64,000 bases of DNA, taken from Alnus glutinosa (taxonomy: Eukaryota; Streptophyta; Magnoliopsida; Fagales; Betulaceae). Shown here one piece after another: positions 22,939 through 34,240 of this stretch. Within the stretch, counting starts at the first letter, position 1. Each line of letters starts with the position of its first letter. The stretch lies in contig NC_084897.1 of the NCBI RefSeq assembly GCF_958979055.1, positions 24,951,628-25,015,627 on the forward strand. Reading direction: 5' to 3'. Below the pieces are notes generated by a model, which was not told the DNA's origin, did no database searches, and worked only from the letters and a program-made list of their open reading frames with translations. The translations under genes and the position numbers were made by a program.

Positions 22939-23873
22939 AGGTCATAACTTCCCTTTGTCTGCATGTATTTATGTAACTGTCAAATTAATTGTCACCTTAG
23001 TTTATAATAAACTTGGAATACTCCTTACGAAACTTTTGTCAGGTATTTTTATACGATATAGCAATAGTTAGGGTGTGTTTGATAAAGATTGTTGAATTGA
23101 ATTTTTTGAATAGTAGTAAGAAGTAATTAATGGGATATAAAGTATAAAGAATTTTTATGAAAAAATGAAAAAAATTTGTATTGTAGTAAATTTGTTTTAT
23201 TTAAATAATAAAAAAAAATTATTGATGTGATATAAAAAGCAAAAAAAGTTAGAATGTTTTAAAGTTAATTGTTTTCTAGAAAAAGTAAAAATAAATTAAG
23301 GGAACGGTATGGATGTTACCAAACACCTCCTTAAGAGCATCCGTATCAATCTCGTTATTTCAAAAATTTCACCAAACAATAGAGAAATTTCTCAAAATCT
23401 CTCTTGCATCGAGCTCTCCATAGTTTTCTCAAAATAACCCATGTCAAAAACCCTCTCCAAATTTACCTCCGATCTACTCTTACGCCATTCATTTTATATC
23501 ATTTTATTTCACTTCTCCCGCTTCTTCACTTTCATCCCCGCCTTCCGCTTTTCGTGCATCTCTCTCTGGGTGCAATTTCTTCACTGAGTGCGATTTAATT
23601 TGTCAAAGGTAGATCTGTGGTAGGGAAGTTGAAAGTGGAACCTTTGAGTTTGAATTCAAACAGAAGATGGAAGAGTGTAGAAGAAGCCTAGTATAGAGAA
23701 GCTAGTGCACGGGTGGAACCTTTGAGTCTAAGTTCAAACAGAAGATGGAAGAGTGTAGAAGAAGCCTAGTAGAGCAAGTGGGGAACGATTGGAGGCTACT
23801 GAGGCTCGACTAAACGGGGCGTTTTGGGTTTAAAAAAAAAAATGTTTGAGTGAAAAAAAAATGTAGGACGTTA
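22138..23873. other. Intergenic DNA
   Basis: Holds the 3' flank of the second AAA-ATPase, a (TA)n tract at about 22896-22936 and the direct repeat listed separately. A stretch starting TAAGAGCATCCGTATCAATC near 23333 looks like one end of a MITE, but its partner end is not clear. No gene seen. Confidence 0.5.
23638..23771. repeat. Direct repeat of about 56 bp, 78-bp period
   Basis: GAACCTTTGAGT followed by AAACAGAAGATGGAAGAGTG and GAAGAAGCCTAGTA occurs at 23638-23693 and again at 23716-23771 with two or three differences. Confidence 0.75.
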
Positions 23874-24824
23874 GGCCATCTCCAGCAGAAGCTTCATTTT
23901 AACCAAAAAGTCAAATTTGACTATTTTTACCACTTTTCCTTCGTCCAACAGAATGGCCATTATAATTTTTTCCTTAACTTCATCAATAGTGAATAGCCAC
24001 TATTGGCTATTCACTGTTCATCTGTTTCTGAATTTTTTATTAATGTTTTCTCTCTTTCCCTCTCTATCACTCCACCTCCACCTCCACCCGCATCCCTCTC
24101 CTTCTTCGTTCACCCACTTCCCTCTCCCTCACTTCTCATCTCTATTGGTCTCCACCGAGTCCGCCACTTCGACACCATCATTGGCCGCCAGAGACCTCCG
24201 TTCCGGCCTCGGCCATTGCCCAAACCAAAATCAACTGAAACGCATATTCTAAAACAACCAAAATCAACTGAAAACAACCAAAATCATCACCACAACCAAC
24301 TGATGTTTTCTCTCCCTCATCACACGTTTCTCTAGCCACCAGAATCCCGCCCCCAGCTTCGCCGGCGTCCACCCAGGTCCATCCACCGGCGATCGGACCT
24401 TCCAGAAGGGGCTCCGCCTCCTGGGCGAGGATAGTGTTCTCGACGGGTTGGGGTTGGGCTCGGGTATTCTCCCGATTTCTCTCGATCTCCCACCTCTCTC
24501 TCTCAATCTCCATCTCCATCTTCTCTAGGTCGCACGGTGAGGATGGTGGTTTGATCTGAGCTTTCCAGAAGGGGCTCTGCCTCTTGGGCGAGGATGGCGT
24601 TCTCGACGGGTTGGGGTTGGGGAGACCGGAGAGTGAGATGGAGACCGGAGAGTGAAAGAGAAATAAAAAAAATAAATAAAAGAAAATGATTTAAAAACAA
24701 TATTTTAATGAAATGAAGAGTAGAATAAAGAGTATTGTTGGAGTGTTTTTAACTGTTGGAGTAGCTAAAGTAAATATTTGTAGTTTTTGAGTAGCTACTT
24801 TAACTTTAACTGCTGTAGATAGCC
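23874..24824. mobile_element. PIF/Harbinger-like non-autonomous element
   Basis: Left end GGCCATCTCCAGCAG, right end CTGCTGTAGATAGCC, inverted with 2 mismatches in 15. TTA stands on each side (23871-23873 and 24825-24827), the 3-bp target duplication of PIF/Harbinger and Tourist elements. The 951-bp interior has no transposase; it holds a GC-rich block with a tandem duplication (TCCAGAAGGGGCTC at about 24400 and 24564) that may derive from a host gene. Confidence 0.7.
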
Positions 24825-25329
24825 TTAGATGAAGGGAGTCGGCTGATTGTTGGTACAATTTTGATGTTCATGAAAGTAGTTATTCTCAAAACCAATAAAA
24901 AATAATATATAGTTAAAATAGAAAAATATTTAAAGAATTTGATATATGAGTTACTTTAAAAGTTATGGATAAAATCAAAAAAGAAAATTCTGGAGAAGTT
25001 GATAAGGATGCTCAAACAATTTCGAAGAAACAGAGCAACAGAGCGGGCTCGGGGCAGGAACCGCAGAGATGAAAGGAAGTTTCTGTTCTTTCTAGATGAA
25101 CTTCAAACCGCGTGGACCGGTTCACTCATTGCTTTGTAGTCGACCCTTGTTGAGTTGACGAGCAATTAGCGATAACATTACCATTATGTCCTTGTGTTGT
25201 CATTCTCAAATCCGAAGCTACAAGTGTTAAGATTATCGCTGGATAGCCTGGATCTAATATTATAAGGAAGGATGGTTATGTAAATCCAGGTCCGAGATGT
25301 TGAACAGGATGACTTCATTGGCATGAGCA
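24825..25329. other. Intergenic DNA before the ZAR1-like gene
   Basis: No gene seen. 24881-24945 resembles 573-650 at the left edge of the window and is probably a dispersed repeat. Confidence 0.45.
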
Positions 25330-26774
25330 TATAAAGCTTAATATATCATTTAGGACCATCTATCCTTGAAGCTCTCATTCACGATTCTTCAATACTTAGC
25401 TTCTGCGTTTGGAGAGAAGTAGGAAAGATTGGTAACAGTCTGTTTGATCTTCTCCTACAAGATTCAACTGTAGATTTGGAGGCTATTATTGGAGGTCAAA
25501 GTCACTTGATTCTGGGAGATACTGGGCATCATTGGAGAAGAGTAATTCAACTGTGAACACAACCCAATTGTAAGTCTAACGTACCAATTCTATGTGTTTC
25601 ATTCTTGGTTTGGAAAAAGGTCATATTTTACACTGTTATATCTGCCTAGTTATTTCTGAATCTTGGCTTTTGGGGTTGGGAAACGTGTTGGAGAAGAAGG
25701 AGCTTCTTGGTGGGTATCAGTTTAGTTGAGGGAAATAACTTCATAAAAACAGCAGTATTTGATATTGTTAAAGTATTAACTAATGATTAGATTTACCATT
25801 TTCTTATCTGTTTAAGCTTTTAGGATAAGTGGTGATTTAAGATATGAATGAATTCAAACCAAAGAGAAAGAAATCAATGCTAACAAAAAAAAAAGACAAA
25901 GGAATGCTTCAATTTCTATGTAATTGCTTAGTTTGGGAAGGTTCTTTCTCAGGCTTGCTAGAACAGATTTAATCTCTGACATCTTCCTTTATGGTATGTA
26001 GCAAACTTCCTTGTTTCCATGATTTCCATCATCATTCCTTGCATTTCTTTCTAGCCAAATATGGTAAATATGAGCTGACCAAACTAGCTACAGTAGAATA
26101 GCTTGAAAACTCTTACCCTTTACGTTTGCACTTGCCCGCTATAGTTCCACATCCATAGTTCTATCTGCGCATTAGTTGAGCATAATTCTGGTAAATGCTT
26201 CCAAATTATTTTAGAAAATCTGCGATTGTAAAATAAGTAATTTTTGCTTTCCAAGATTCTTCTGTGAGAAGTACAAATAGCACTCCCATTATAACATCAT
26301 TGAAGTAAAAAAGAGAAATTTTAGAAGTCTTCATGTGTCACTCTTGCGTCTCTCAAAAAATGAAGTGGCTTTTAAAATTATCTTTTAATCAAAATTCAAT
26401 AGTAATCAATCAAAAATCCAATAGTGATTTTAAAAGCTACCTCATTTTTGGAGGGACACAAGAGGGACTTTTAGCATTACTCAGTAATAAAACCTTTGAT
26501 GAAAATCTGTTTATGATAACTAGCCAAACTACAAAAATATGCTCTGGAATAGCCCTTGGATGCCATATCAGCTTATGCCATTCAACTCAACTCAAGGCAA
26601 TGGTAATCTGATACCATTCCAAGCAGCAGGGCATTGATATTTTCCAGTAGGAGGGGGAACCTGATATTTGCCATTCTTGTCTGGATTTCTTCCATTCTTT
26701 GATGATTCTTGCTATAGTATTTCTATTAAATGTTGAGGGCTCATTTTTCTTATAATGTTTTGTTAGGCAAAGAC
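25330..26774 (+). promoter_or_regulatory. Promoter and probable spliced 5' leader of the ZAR1-like gene
   Basis: TATAAAG at 25330-25336 would start transcription near 25365. A good donor (AATT|GTAAGT, GT at 25570) and an acceptor TTTTGTTAG ending at 26766, eight bases before the ATG, define a likely 1.2-kb leader intron. The intron contains a MITE at about 26313-26481. This is inferred from signals; a transcript would settle it. Confidence 0.5.
26313..26481. mobile_element. Small palindromic MITE, member 1
   Basis: An almost self-complementary element containing AAAATCCAATAGTGATTTTA and ending TAGCATTACT; the same design as 60550-60707. It lies within the predicted leader intron of the ZAR1-like gene. 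Confidence 0.55.
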
Positions 26775-29336
26775 ATGGTGGATGCAGTAGTAAGCGTTTT
26801 TTTGGAAAAACTGCTTAATGCTCTTTCAGAAGAGAGCCGCGTTTTAAGCGAATTCAGAGATCAGTTTGAAAGATTACAGAGTGAGCTCCTATTAATGCAA
26901 AGCTTCCTCAAAGATATTGACAGGCTCAAAAGGAAGAACAATACTCTTCGTAGAATCACAATAAATCTGCGAGAGCTGATTTTTGAAGCTGAAGACATTT
27001 TAGCAGATTGCCAACTTCATTCAAGGGATAATGAACTCTTTTCCACTGGTTGGTTAATGTGCATCTATCCGACAAAGGTTCCAGCTCAATATCAGACTGG
27101 AAAACGCCTCAAAGAAATCATCGAGAAAATTACCAACATCAAACAAGACATTGCAACTTATTTTGGTGTCTCATTTTCAAACCAACCACATCACGTATAT
27201 GGATGCAATGACTTATCCCAAAGATGGAGCTCACCTGTGTACGATCATACTCAAGTGGTAGGATTGGAAGGTGACACGAGGAAGGTAAAAGATTGGCTTT
27301 TTGAAGCAGATGGTGGTATACTAGCAATTGGAGTTGTTGGCATGGGTGGTTTGGGAAAGACCACCATTGCCCTGAAAGTTTACAATGATAGAGAAGTAGA
27401 GGGACGCTTCGAAAGAAGAATGTGGGTTTCTGTTTCACAAACTTTTAGTGAAGAACAGATTTTGAGAAGCATGTTAAGGAACTTGGGAGATGCTAGTATT
27501 GGGGATGATCGAGGTGAATTGTTGAGGAAAATAAACCAATATCTCATAGGGAAGAAGTATTTGATTGTGATGGATGATGTATGGGGCGAGGACTTCGCTT
27601 GGTGGGAGAGAATTGAGGGAGGATTACCTAAAGGAAATGGAAGCGTTGTCATTATCACTTCAAGATTTAAGAAAGTTGTACAAAAGATGGGAGTGAGGGA
27701 AAACAGAATCCATTGGCCTAAATTTCTCAGTAAGGATGATAGTTGGTTACTATTTCGAAAGATTGCATTTGCAGCAAGTGAAGGTGAGTGTAAATACCCT
27801 GAGCTAGAGAATATTGGGAAGGAGATTGTAGAGAAGTGCAAGGGTCTTCCATTAGCAATTAAGGTAGTTGGAGGAATGATGCTTTGTAAACCATCTCGAT
27901 ATCATGAATGGAAGCGAATCTTAGACCATTTTCGTGATGAATTAGCAGAAAATGATGATTCTGAGAGAGGCTTGATGGCTTCACTACAGTTGAGCTATGA
28001 TGAGCTCCCACCTCATCTAAAGTCATGTTTTCTTTGCTTCTCTGTTTACCCAGAGGATTGTGTCATAAGCAAAGAGCAATTGGTCCATTGGTGGATTGGA
28101 GAGTGTTTTGTCCCGCTGAGAAGTGGTAGATTAATAACTGAAGCTGGGGAAGATTGTTTCTCAGGATTAACAAATCGATGTCTGATCGAGGTTGTTGATA
28201 AGACTTACAATGGGACAATTTATACTTGTACAATTCATGATATGGTTCGTGATTTGGTGTTAAAAATTGCAGAAGATGATGAATTCTTCAAACAAGATGG
28301 AACAAGTTGTCGCCATTTGGGGATCACAAGCAATTTGGATTCTAAGCACCTGATAGGCAATCGAAAGTTACGGGCTTTGTTGTCAACAACCAAGACTGCT
28401 GAAGTAAACAAGATTGCATCCAGCACTGCCAAAGCACTCTCCAAGCCTCATTACTTGCGGGTACTTGATGTTTCCAAATCAATCTTTGGAACATCCCTCT
28501 CAGGTATTCTAAGCCAGATTGGTTCCCTTCAGCACTTAACTTACCTTAACTTAAGCAATACTCATCCATTGGTTCAATTCCCACCATCACTTGAGAAGCT
28601 TGGCAACCTTCAGATTTTGGATGTAAGTTATTGTCAAAACTTGAAAATGCTTCCATCTTACATTGTGACTTTTAAGAAGCTGAAGGTCTTAGATGTGAGC
28701 CATTGCGGTTCACTTGAATGCTTTCCCAAAGGCTTGGGAAGGCTTTCAAACCTTGAAGTATTGCTAGGGTTTAGGCCTGCAAGATCAAGCCAACCAGAAG
28801 GATGTCGCATTGGTGAATTGAGAAATTTAGCGAAACTTAGGATGTTGAGCATACAAATAACTCGAGATGATGAGCTTGGACATACTGAGGTCAATGCATT
28901 GGTAAATCTCCAAGAACTGCAATATTTGTCCATGAGTTGCTTTGATAGTGATGGTAGCGACCTCATTACCAAGGTTGATAAACTATTTCCTCCACCGCAA
29001 CTCCATGAGCTGTGTCTCGAATTTTATCCAGGAAAGATCAGTCCAATGTGGCTCAGCCCCATGTCACTTCCTGTATTAAGGTTTCTTTCAATTTCCTCCG
29101 GTAATATTGCAGAATTCCATGAGGGATTTTGGGGGGATGACGATACTGTTTGGAAGATTGAGGCCTTGATGTTGGAATCTCTCTCGGATTTGGGAGTGGA
29201 GTGGTCGAAGATGCAACAAGTTATGCCATCATTAAGAATTGTGAATGCGAGTTGGAGTCCAGAGTTAGAGTCTTTCCCAATTGACGATTCTGGGTTCAGA
29301 GGTGATGTCTGGAAGAAGGGAGAGCATAGACGCTAA
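26775..29336 (+). CDS. ZAR1: ZAR1-like coiled-coil NLR immune receptor
   Basis: A single coding exon of 853 residues, against 852 in Arabidopsis ZAR1 as I recall it. ATG 26775 gives the ZAR1 N-terminus MVDAVVSVFLEK; an in-frame ATG at 26730 lies before a likely splice acceptor. In order: Rx-type coiled coil (1-140) with a MADA-like first helix and Glu11 kept; the phrase WSSPVYDHTQVVGLEGD before the NB-ARC; P-loop GMGGLGKTT from 189 with Lys195; kinase-2 LIVMDDVW; GLPLA; MHD motif as IHD with His488-Asp489; then leucine-rich repeats to a C-terminus ending GFRGDVWKK. Arabidopsis ZAR1 forms a pentameric, calcium-permeable resistosome with RLCK-XII pseudokinases (ZED1, RKS1) that sense pathogen effectors; none of those kinases is in this window. 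Residue numbers match the Arabidopsis protein, and the frame is intact, so orthology is likely. Glu18 of Arabidopsis ZAR1 appears to be Ser here. Confidence 0.95.
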   Translation: MVDAVVSVFLEKLLNALSEESRVLSEFRDQFERLQSELLLMQSFLKDIDRLKRKNNTLRRITINLRELIFEAEDILADCQLHSRDNELFSTGWLMCIYPTKVPAQYQTGKRLKEIIEKITNIKQDIATYFGVSFSNQPHHVYGCNDLSQRWSSPVYDHTQVVGLEGDTRKVKDWLFEADGGILAIGVVGMGGLGKTTIALKVYNDREVEGRFERRMWVSVSQTFSEEQILRSMLRNLGDASIGDDRGELLRKINQYLIGKKYLIVMDDVWGEDFAWWERIEGGLPKGNGSVVIITSRFKKVVQKMGVRENRIHWPKFLSKDDSWLLFRKIAFAASEGECKYPELENIGKEIVEKCKGLPLAIKVVGGMMLCKPSRYHEWKRILDHFRDELAENDDSERGLMASLQLSYDELPPHLKSCFLCFSVYPEDCVISKEQLVHWWIGECFVPLRSGRLITEAGEDCFSGLTNRCLIEVVDKTYNGTIYTCTIHDMVRDLVLKIAEDDEFFKQDGTSCRHLGITSNLDSKHLIGNRKLRALLSTTKTAEVNKIASSTAKALSKPHYLRVLDVSKSIFGTSLSGILSQIGSLQHLTYLNLSNTHPLVQFPPSLEKLGNLQILDVSYCQNLKMLPSYIVTFKKLKVLDVSHCGSLECFPKGLGRLSNLEVLLGFRPARSSQPEGCRIGELRNLAKLRMLSIQITRDDELGHTEVNALVNLQELQYLSMSCFDSDGSDLITKVDKLFPPPQLHELCLEFYPGKISPMWLSPMSLPVLRFLSISSGNIAEFHEGFWGDDDTVWKIEALMLESLSDLGVEWSKMQQVMPSLRIVNASWSPELESFPIDDSGFRGDVWKKGEHRR

Positions 29337-30766
29337 AGCCAGAACAAATGCAAAAGGCAATGGATCTTGTGTAATATATATTGTTGGTTATGGCACTTGA
29401 AAATTTTCTGTTACTTGCATGGTAATTGTTAAGCTTGTAAGTTATATGGTAATCGTTATGCTTGTAAGAAATTGGTTTCCTTTTCCTTTTTTCTGTTTAG
29501 TCTTACAGATAAATCATGCCATTGGTCTGCTGCGCTGCAATGTGTTGTTAAACTTAAAAGGTTTGCTTCCAATGCCTAGAAATGCAAGAGAGGGGATGTG
29601 CATTTTTCTGTTCAAAAGTATGACGAGAAGTAAGAAATCCATTCTTTTTTGGAACTTCTTGGATATCTTGAAATATAATCTCATAACCAACTTCTTAAGT
29701 TTACAATACTCAGTTGTTTATTGCTTTCTGTCTTCAATACAATTTATTATCATGAGTTTTGTTGAAGCATTTTTTTTTTTTTTTTTTTTTTTGGAGAGAA
29801 GATTCCATTTATGAGTTTAGGAGTGAATTGGGACACCAATTAGCTAGAAAAAAGTATCAATCTAAAGCTGAAGTTTGTGGCATTTTATTTCTTATTATGA
29901 TTTTGGGATAATTTTCTTATTTCATTTTTATTATGTTCTCTTAATTCTTTCTTCTTCGTTTTTAATATTTCTGCAAATAAATATTCGAGAACATGCTCTA
30001 TGTTGGAGAGTGATAATTTTTTTTTAAGTGGCTGATGGGTTCAATAAACAAATGTTAGTAAGCTATAAAAGAGTTTTAGGAGTAGCATTACTCTATATAT
30101 CTTATAGCCAAGTTTGTCATTTTTTTTAAAAAAAAATAAAAAAAATTACTATTTTTACTATAATTTCTTATAAACTCATATGAGTCATATCACAATTTTT
30201 ACTAAAAAAATTCATTCATATTGTGTCACATAGAATTCATCCAATGTATCATTAATATTTCATATTGTAAAGAAGTGTGGCATGTGATGGGTGAGTAAAA
30301 AATTTCAAATACTGTTTTTAAAATATCGAATTTTACTTGCATTTTATTCAATTTTTTTTTTTAATTTTATTTTAGGTTATTTAACCATTGAAATATAATT
30401 TCAAAAAATAAATTCTGTCAATATTCACAATTTTTCGAAAATTGCACACTCAAACGAGTCCTTTAAATGATATATTATTCGTTGGATTTTTTATTTTTTA
30501 TTTTTTGGTGGGTTCCCTCTAGATAGAGAATGCTTCAAAACGCACCGTTTGACAATCTTTCTCTTCCCGAACTTGTTGAGTCTCCCATTCCCAACTTACT
30601 CTTGTATTTCCACACTGTTTCACGATCTGCACAGGTAAGGCTTCGATTTCCAGATCCCTTCGTGCGAGCTCATAACTTTTTGACTAGTTTGATTCAAAAC
30701 GATATCGTTTACTCTGATCCCGATTCCGATATGCTTTTTAAATCTTTCAGAGAGAGAGAGAGAGAA
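29337..30766. other. Intergenic DNA between the ZAR1-like and TXNDC9-like genes
   Basis: 3' flank of the ZAR1-like gene, a T-run at 29770-29792, MITE-like fragments near 30060-30310 and 30330-30465, then the leader of the TXNDC9-like gene with a GA tract at 30750-30765. The frame just upstream of ATG 30767 is open back to 30530, but nothing in it is conserved in the family. Confidence 0.45.
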
Positions 30767-32878
30767 ATGGATCCGAAAGCAGTGAAATCGACGCTGTCGA
30801 ACTTAGCATTTGGGAATGTGATGGCAGCCGCTGCTCGTGATTATCAGAAGGTCTTTCTCTTAATTACTTCTTAGTTACTTCTTGATTGTGTATATATTTT
30901 TTTTTCCTGAGCAATACAAGGGAAAAGGGAGGGGAAATGATTGTGTGTTTATTTGTCCTGTGATCTGTAAATCCAATTTTGGTACCTTGTTTGTCAGTGA
31001 TGGGTTTTTGGAATTTTTGCAAGTGATGACAAGTTAATAAATTTAATTGGCAATTTTCAATGTTTTGGGTTTATATATCAGCTAATTACACTTTGAGTTG
31101 CTTTTGTTCCTGATATTATGAGCCTAAGGGAAAAAAAATCCAAATGTTACTTCTTTTTTTCACATGATTAGGCCCCTGCAGAAGTACGGTTGTTTATCCT
31201 CTTCATTGGCTTTTGCTTTTCACGGTTTCATAACTCTTTTGGTTGAAGCAAGCTGAGGAGTAGTTGGTTTAGGTGATGTTAAATAATGGGTTTGCTTGGT
31301 AATAGGAGAATGCTTTTCTCATGAGTTAGAAAGACTGATATGGGTATGTTGTTTAACCAACCAGATTTGAAGTTGTTATGTTTGATTGTATCAGTTTGCA
31401 ACCCACATCGCCAATTGTTATATTCCTCACGTATGCTTATATGATGTTACAGGAATTGCTTTCTCAAGATAAGGCACAGGCGTCAAGTTCTATTAACCAG
31501 GAGGTCGACCTTGATGAGTTGATGGACGTAAGTTTGATAGTGCTTCTTGCATCCGGCATATTACTGCAAATGTTTCTATTTATAAAGGTGTACTTGCACT
31601 GGGTGATATTAGGATCCTGAGCTGGAAAAGTTGCATGCCGATAGGATTGCGGCTCTCAAGGTTAGATTTTTGATGTTTTTCCTAAATTTTCCTGGATGCA
31701 TAATGGTATATAGATTTGGAGTAAGCATTCTGTAGTTAGTAAAGTATTTATGATAGGATTTATTTGAATAGAAAGAAGCTGAAAAGCGAGAAGCATTAAC
31801 GAAGCAAGGGCATGGAGAATACAGGGAGGTTACTGAGGGTGATTTCTTGGGCGAAGTTACTGGTAGTGAAAAAGTTATTTGTCAATTCTATCATCAGGAG
31901 TTCTATCGCTGCAAGTAAAGCATTTACTATAGTCTTATTCTCCTCTCTCTCTCTCTCTCTTCAAGCAGACACCCACGTGCACATAAATATCTGAATTGCA
32001 AAGTTTACGGTTTCATGGAAAATGGTTCATGTCAAATGGATCTCTTTAGGATAATGGATAAGCATTTGAAGTCTCTTGCACCAAGACATCTTGATGCGAA
32101 GTTCATCAGCCTGAATGCAGAGGTTAGTATGCATTGTTTTTTCTGTTCATATGATTCAATAGAGAACTTATTAGTTATTCACCTGAGTTTATACGATTTT
32201 GACATTGGCATTTGGGGATCTATATATACGCAAAAGTTGACTATTTAAAGAAATCAAGATGCAAAATAAGATACATGACTGAAATTGAAATGCAGAATGC
32301 ACCCTTCTTCGTTGCCAAACTAGGAGTCAAGACTTTGCCTTGTGTCATATTGTTTAGGTGAGGGCATATTGTTGTTTTTAACTATTCTATTTGATCATTA
32401 GAACTATTAAAGAGGCATATCAGTACTGTGCCATCTGGTTCTTTAATGATGAACAATTGGTGGAATTTGTCTGGAGGTTAGGCTAGGCAAGGCTATCTCA
32501 ACGATTAGCCAAAGTTTCACAGTGCTGATAGGCCTTAATGAATGTTTTGATGACGGCCAGATTTGTTCAAGTTTTTGCATCAAATTATATATTCTTTCAG
32601 AAAAGGAATTGCAGTAGATAGGCTGGTTGGGTTTCAAGATCTGGGAGGAAAAGATGATTTCACCACAAAGGCGCTTGAGGTCCTACTAATAAAGAAAGGT
32701 AATGCTTTTGTCCAGCGTGTTTTGCATTGCTTAACTGTGACAAGTCCCTCAACCATATCATTATACAGGTATTATAAGTGAGAATAAAGAAGATGAAGAT
32801 GGCGAAGATGATGGATGCCATGAAATTAGGTGCAGATCAGTGAGATCCTCTTTCAATCCTGATTCTGATTCCGAGTGA
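30767..32878 (+). CDS. TXNDC9-like thioredoxin/phosducin-like protein
   Basis: Eight exons: 30767-30850, 31453-31527, 31613-31660, 31772-31914, 32050-32122, 32296-32357, 32601-32698, 32769-32878; all introns GT-AG, phases consistent, 230 residues (human TXNDC9 has 226). The N-terminal helical part (MDPKAVKSTLSNLAFGNV, then DPELEKLHADRIAALK) leads to a thioredoxin fold with GEYREVTEGDFLGEV, VICQFYHQEFYRCK, APFFVAKLGVKTLPCVILF and VGFQDLGGKDDF. There is no CxxC redox pair, as is usual for this family, which acts as cofactor of the CCT chaperonin in tubulin and actin folding rather than as a reductase. The tail is acidic and ends DSDSE. The likely Arabidopsis counterpart is At2g18990. The start MDPK follows a GA-rich leader. 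Confidence in family is high; function is by analogy. Confidence 0.93.
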
Positions 32879-34240
32879 AGATGGAGCAATTGGATCTTTC
32901 TAGCTGTATTCTCATTTTTAGGCCATTTGGGTGAGAGAGAGAGAGAGAGGGAGGGATGGGGGCTGGATTTGAGACGCTTTTTAAATGCATGCTTTTGTTT
33001 GTTATTGTCACTGCTAAACTAATGTGCATTTATCCCAACAGATTCCTTTTGCACAAGTGATACTAGATAGGAACTTCAGGCATTTACATGACTGTTGAGT
33101 GCCATGTTTGAGCAGCTTGTTTAACCGACCTAGTCAATAGTAGATAATACTACTTGATCCAGAGCACATTTGTTTGATCCAAGGGAAATGTAACCTTGAC
33201 GCTGTTTTGACTGCTTTTGGCCACCTTGGGGGTATCAAGCTCTACTTCCATTGAAGCTTCGGTTACGGAAGCTTGCTATAATAATATAAAATCCCTTTCA
33301 TTTATTTCATATTAAAACTTTGGGTTAAATACGTTTTTGCCCCATTGGACCTAACGCCTTTATTTTTTGCCCTTCTGTTATTCATTTCGTATCGTATATG
33401 GTATTTCGTTTATGGCTAAAGACGGAGATGGTATTTCTGTCCAAATTTTCGTCAAAAAATTGACATAAGTCTACGTTAACACCTCTAGGAATTGAAACGT
33501 GTCCTGTGCATTAAAAAAAAAAAAAAAATGAAAATAAAAGGCTTTAAAAATTAAAAATTAAAAAAAAATAAAACTGAAAAAAAAAATAATGAAAGCATTA
33601 AAAAATTGAAAAAAGAAAAAAGAGGAGGAGTGGCTCAAAAGTCCTCCTCTGTGGCTATGGCGGATGCGGCAAAGCACACGCTAGTCACTAGTGGAACTCT
33701 GATTTCAGACTTCAAGAGCCTTGTTTCCATCATCAGAACCACAAAAAAAAACCGTTATTTTTGCATATAGGTTCATGTTTGCTTTCGATGTTTTCACTGT
33801 CTTCTAACTTTCTCATTATCTTGTCTCATTATCCATCATAAATCCAAACACAAGCCCAGGCGCCCTAGGCCACAATCAAGACCATTGTGCTATGATGTGA
33901 GAGGCCACAATCCAGGAACCAGGAACGACTGGCGACTGGCGACTGGCGTAGTCCGCAAGATATATTAGAGCCGCCACTCTGGTCTACAATTCCGAGCAGC
34001 CTATGACTTGGAACTTTTATAATCACTGTAACATGCAATTAGTCCATAAAAACCATTAGCTCACTGAATACGTCAGCGCCCCCCAACCAATATGTATGTA
34101 TATATATATATATGTATATCACAGGCTCATTCGATATCATATATCCCTCTTTCAACGTATTCTTTTCCTGTATAAACTGCCACTTTTTTGTAACCAGAAT
34201 TGTTCGTAGTTGCTTAATTTCTACGTGTGGGAAGAGTTAG
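32879..34240. other. Intergenic DNA between the TXNDC9-like and CAD-like genes
   Basis: 3' flank with a GA tract (32935-32949). At about 33322-33640 lies one arm of the MULE-like inverted-repeat family (GGGTTAAATACG..., GGCTAAAGACGGAGATGGTA); the other arm is missing. GGCGACTGGCGACTGGCG is a short tandem repeat near 33930. A (TA)n tract at 34098-34114 precedes the CAD-like gene. Confidence 0.5.

Noticed and set aside
24178-24700. Minus-strand frames of 80-113 codons
   Set aside because: They lie in the GC-rich cargo of the PIF/Harbinger-like element, have no known domain, and overlap in several frames.
27139-28972. Antisense frames of 69-153 codons
   Set aside because: Shadows of the ZAR1-like coding exon on the opposite strand.
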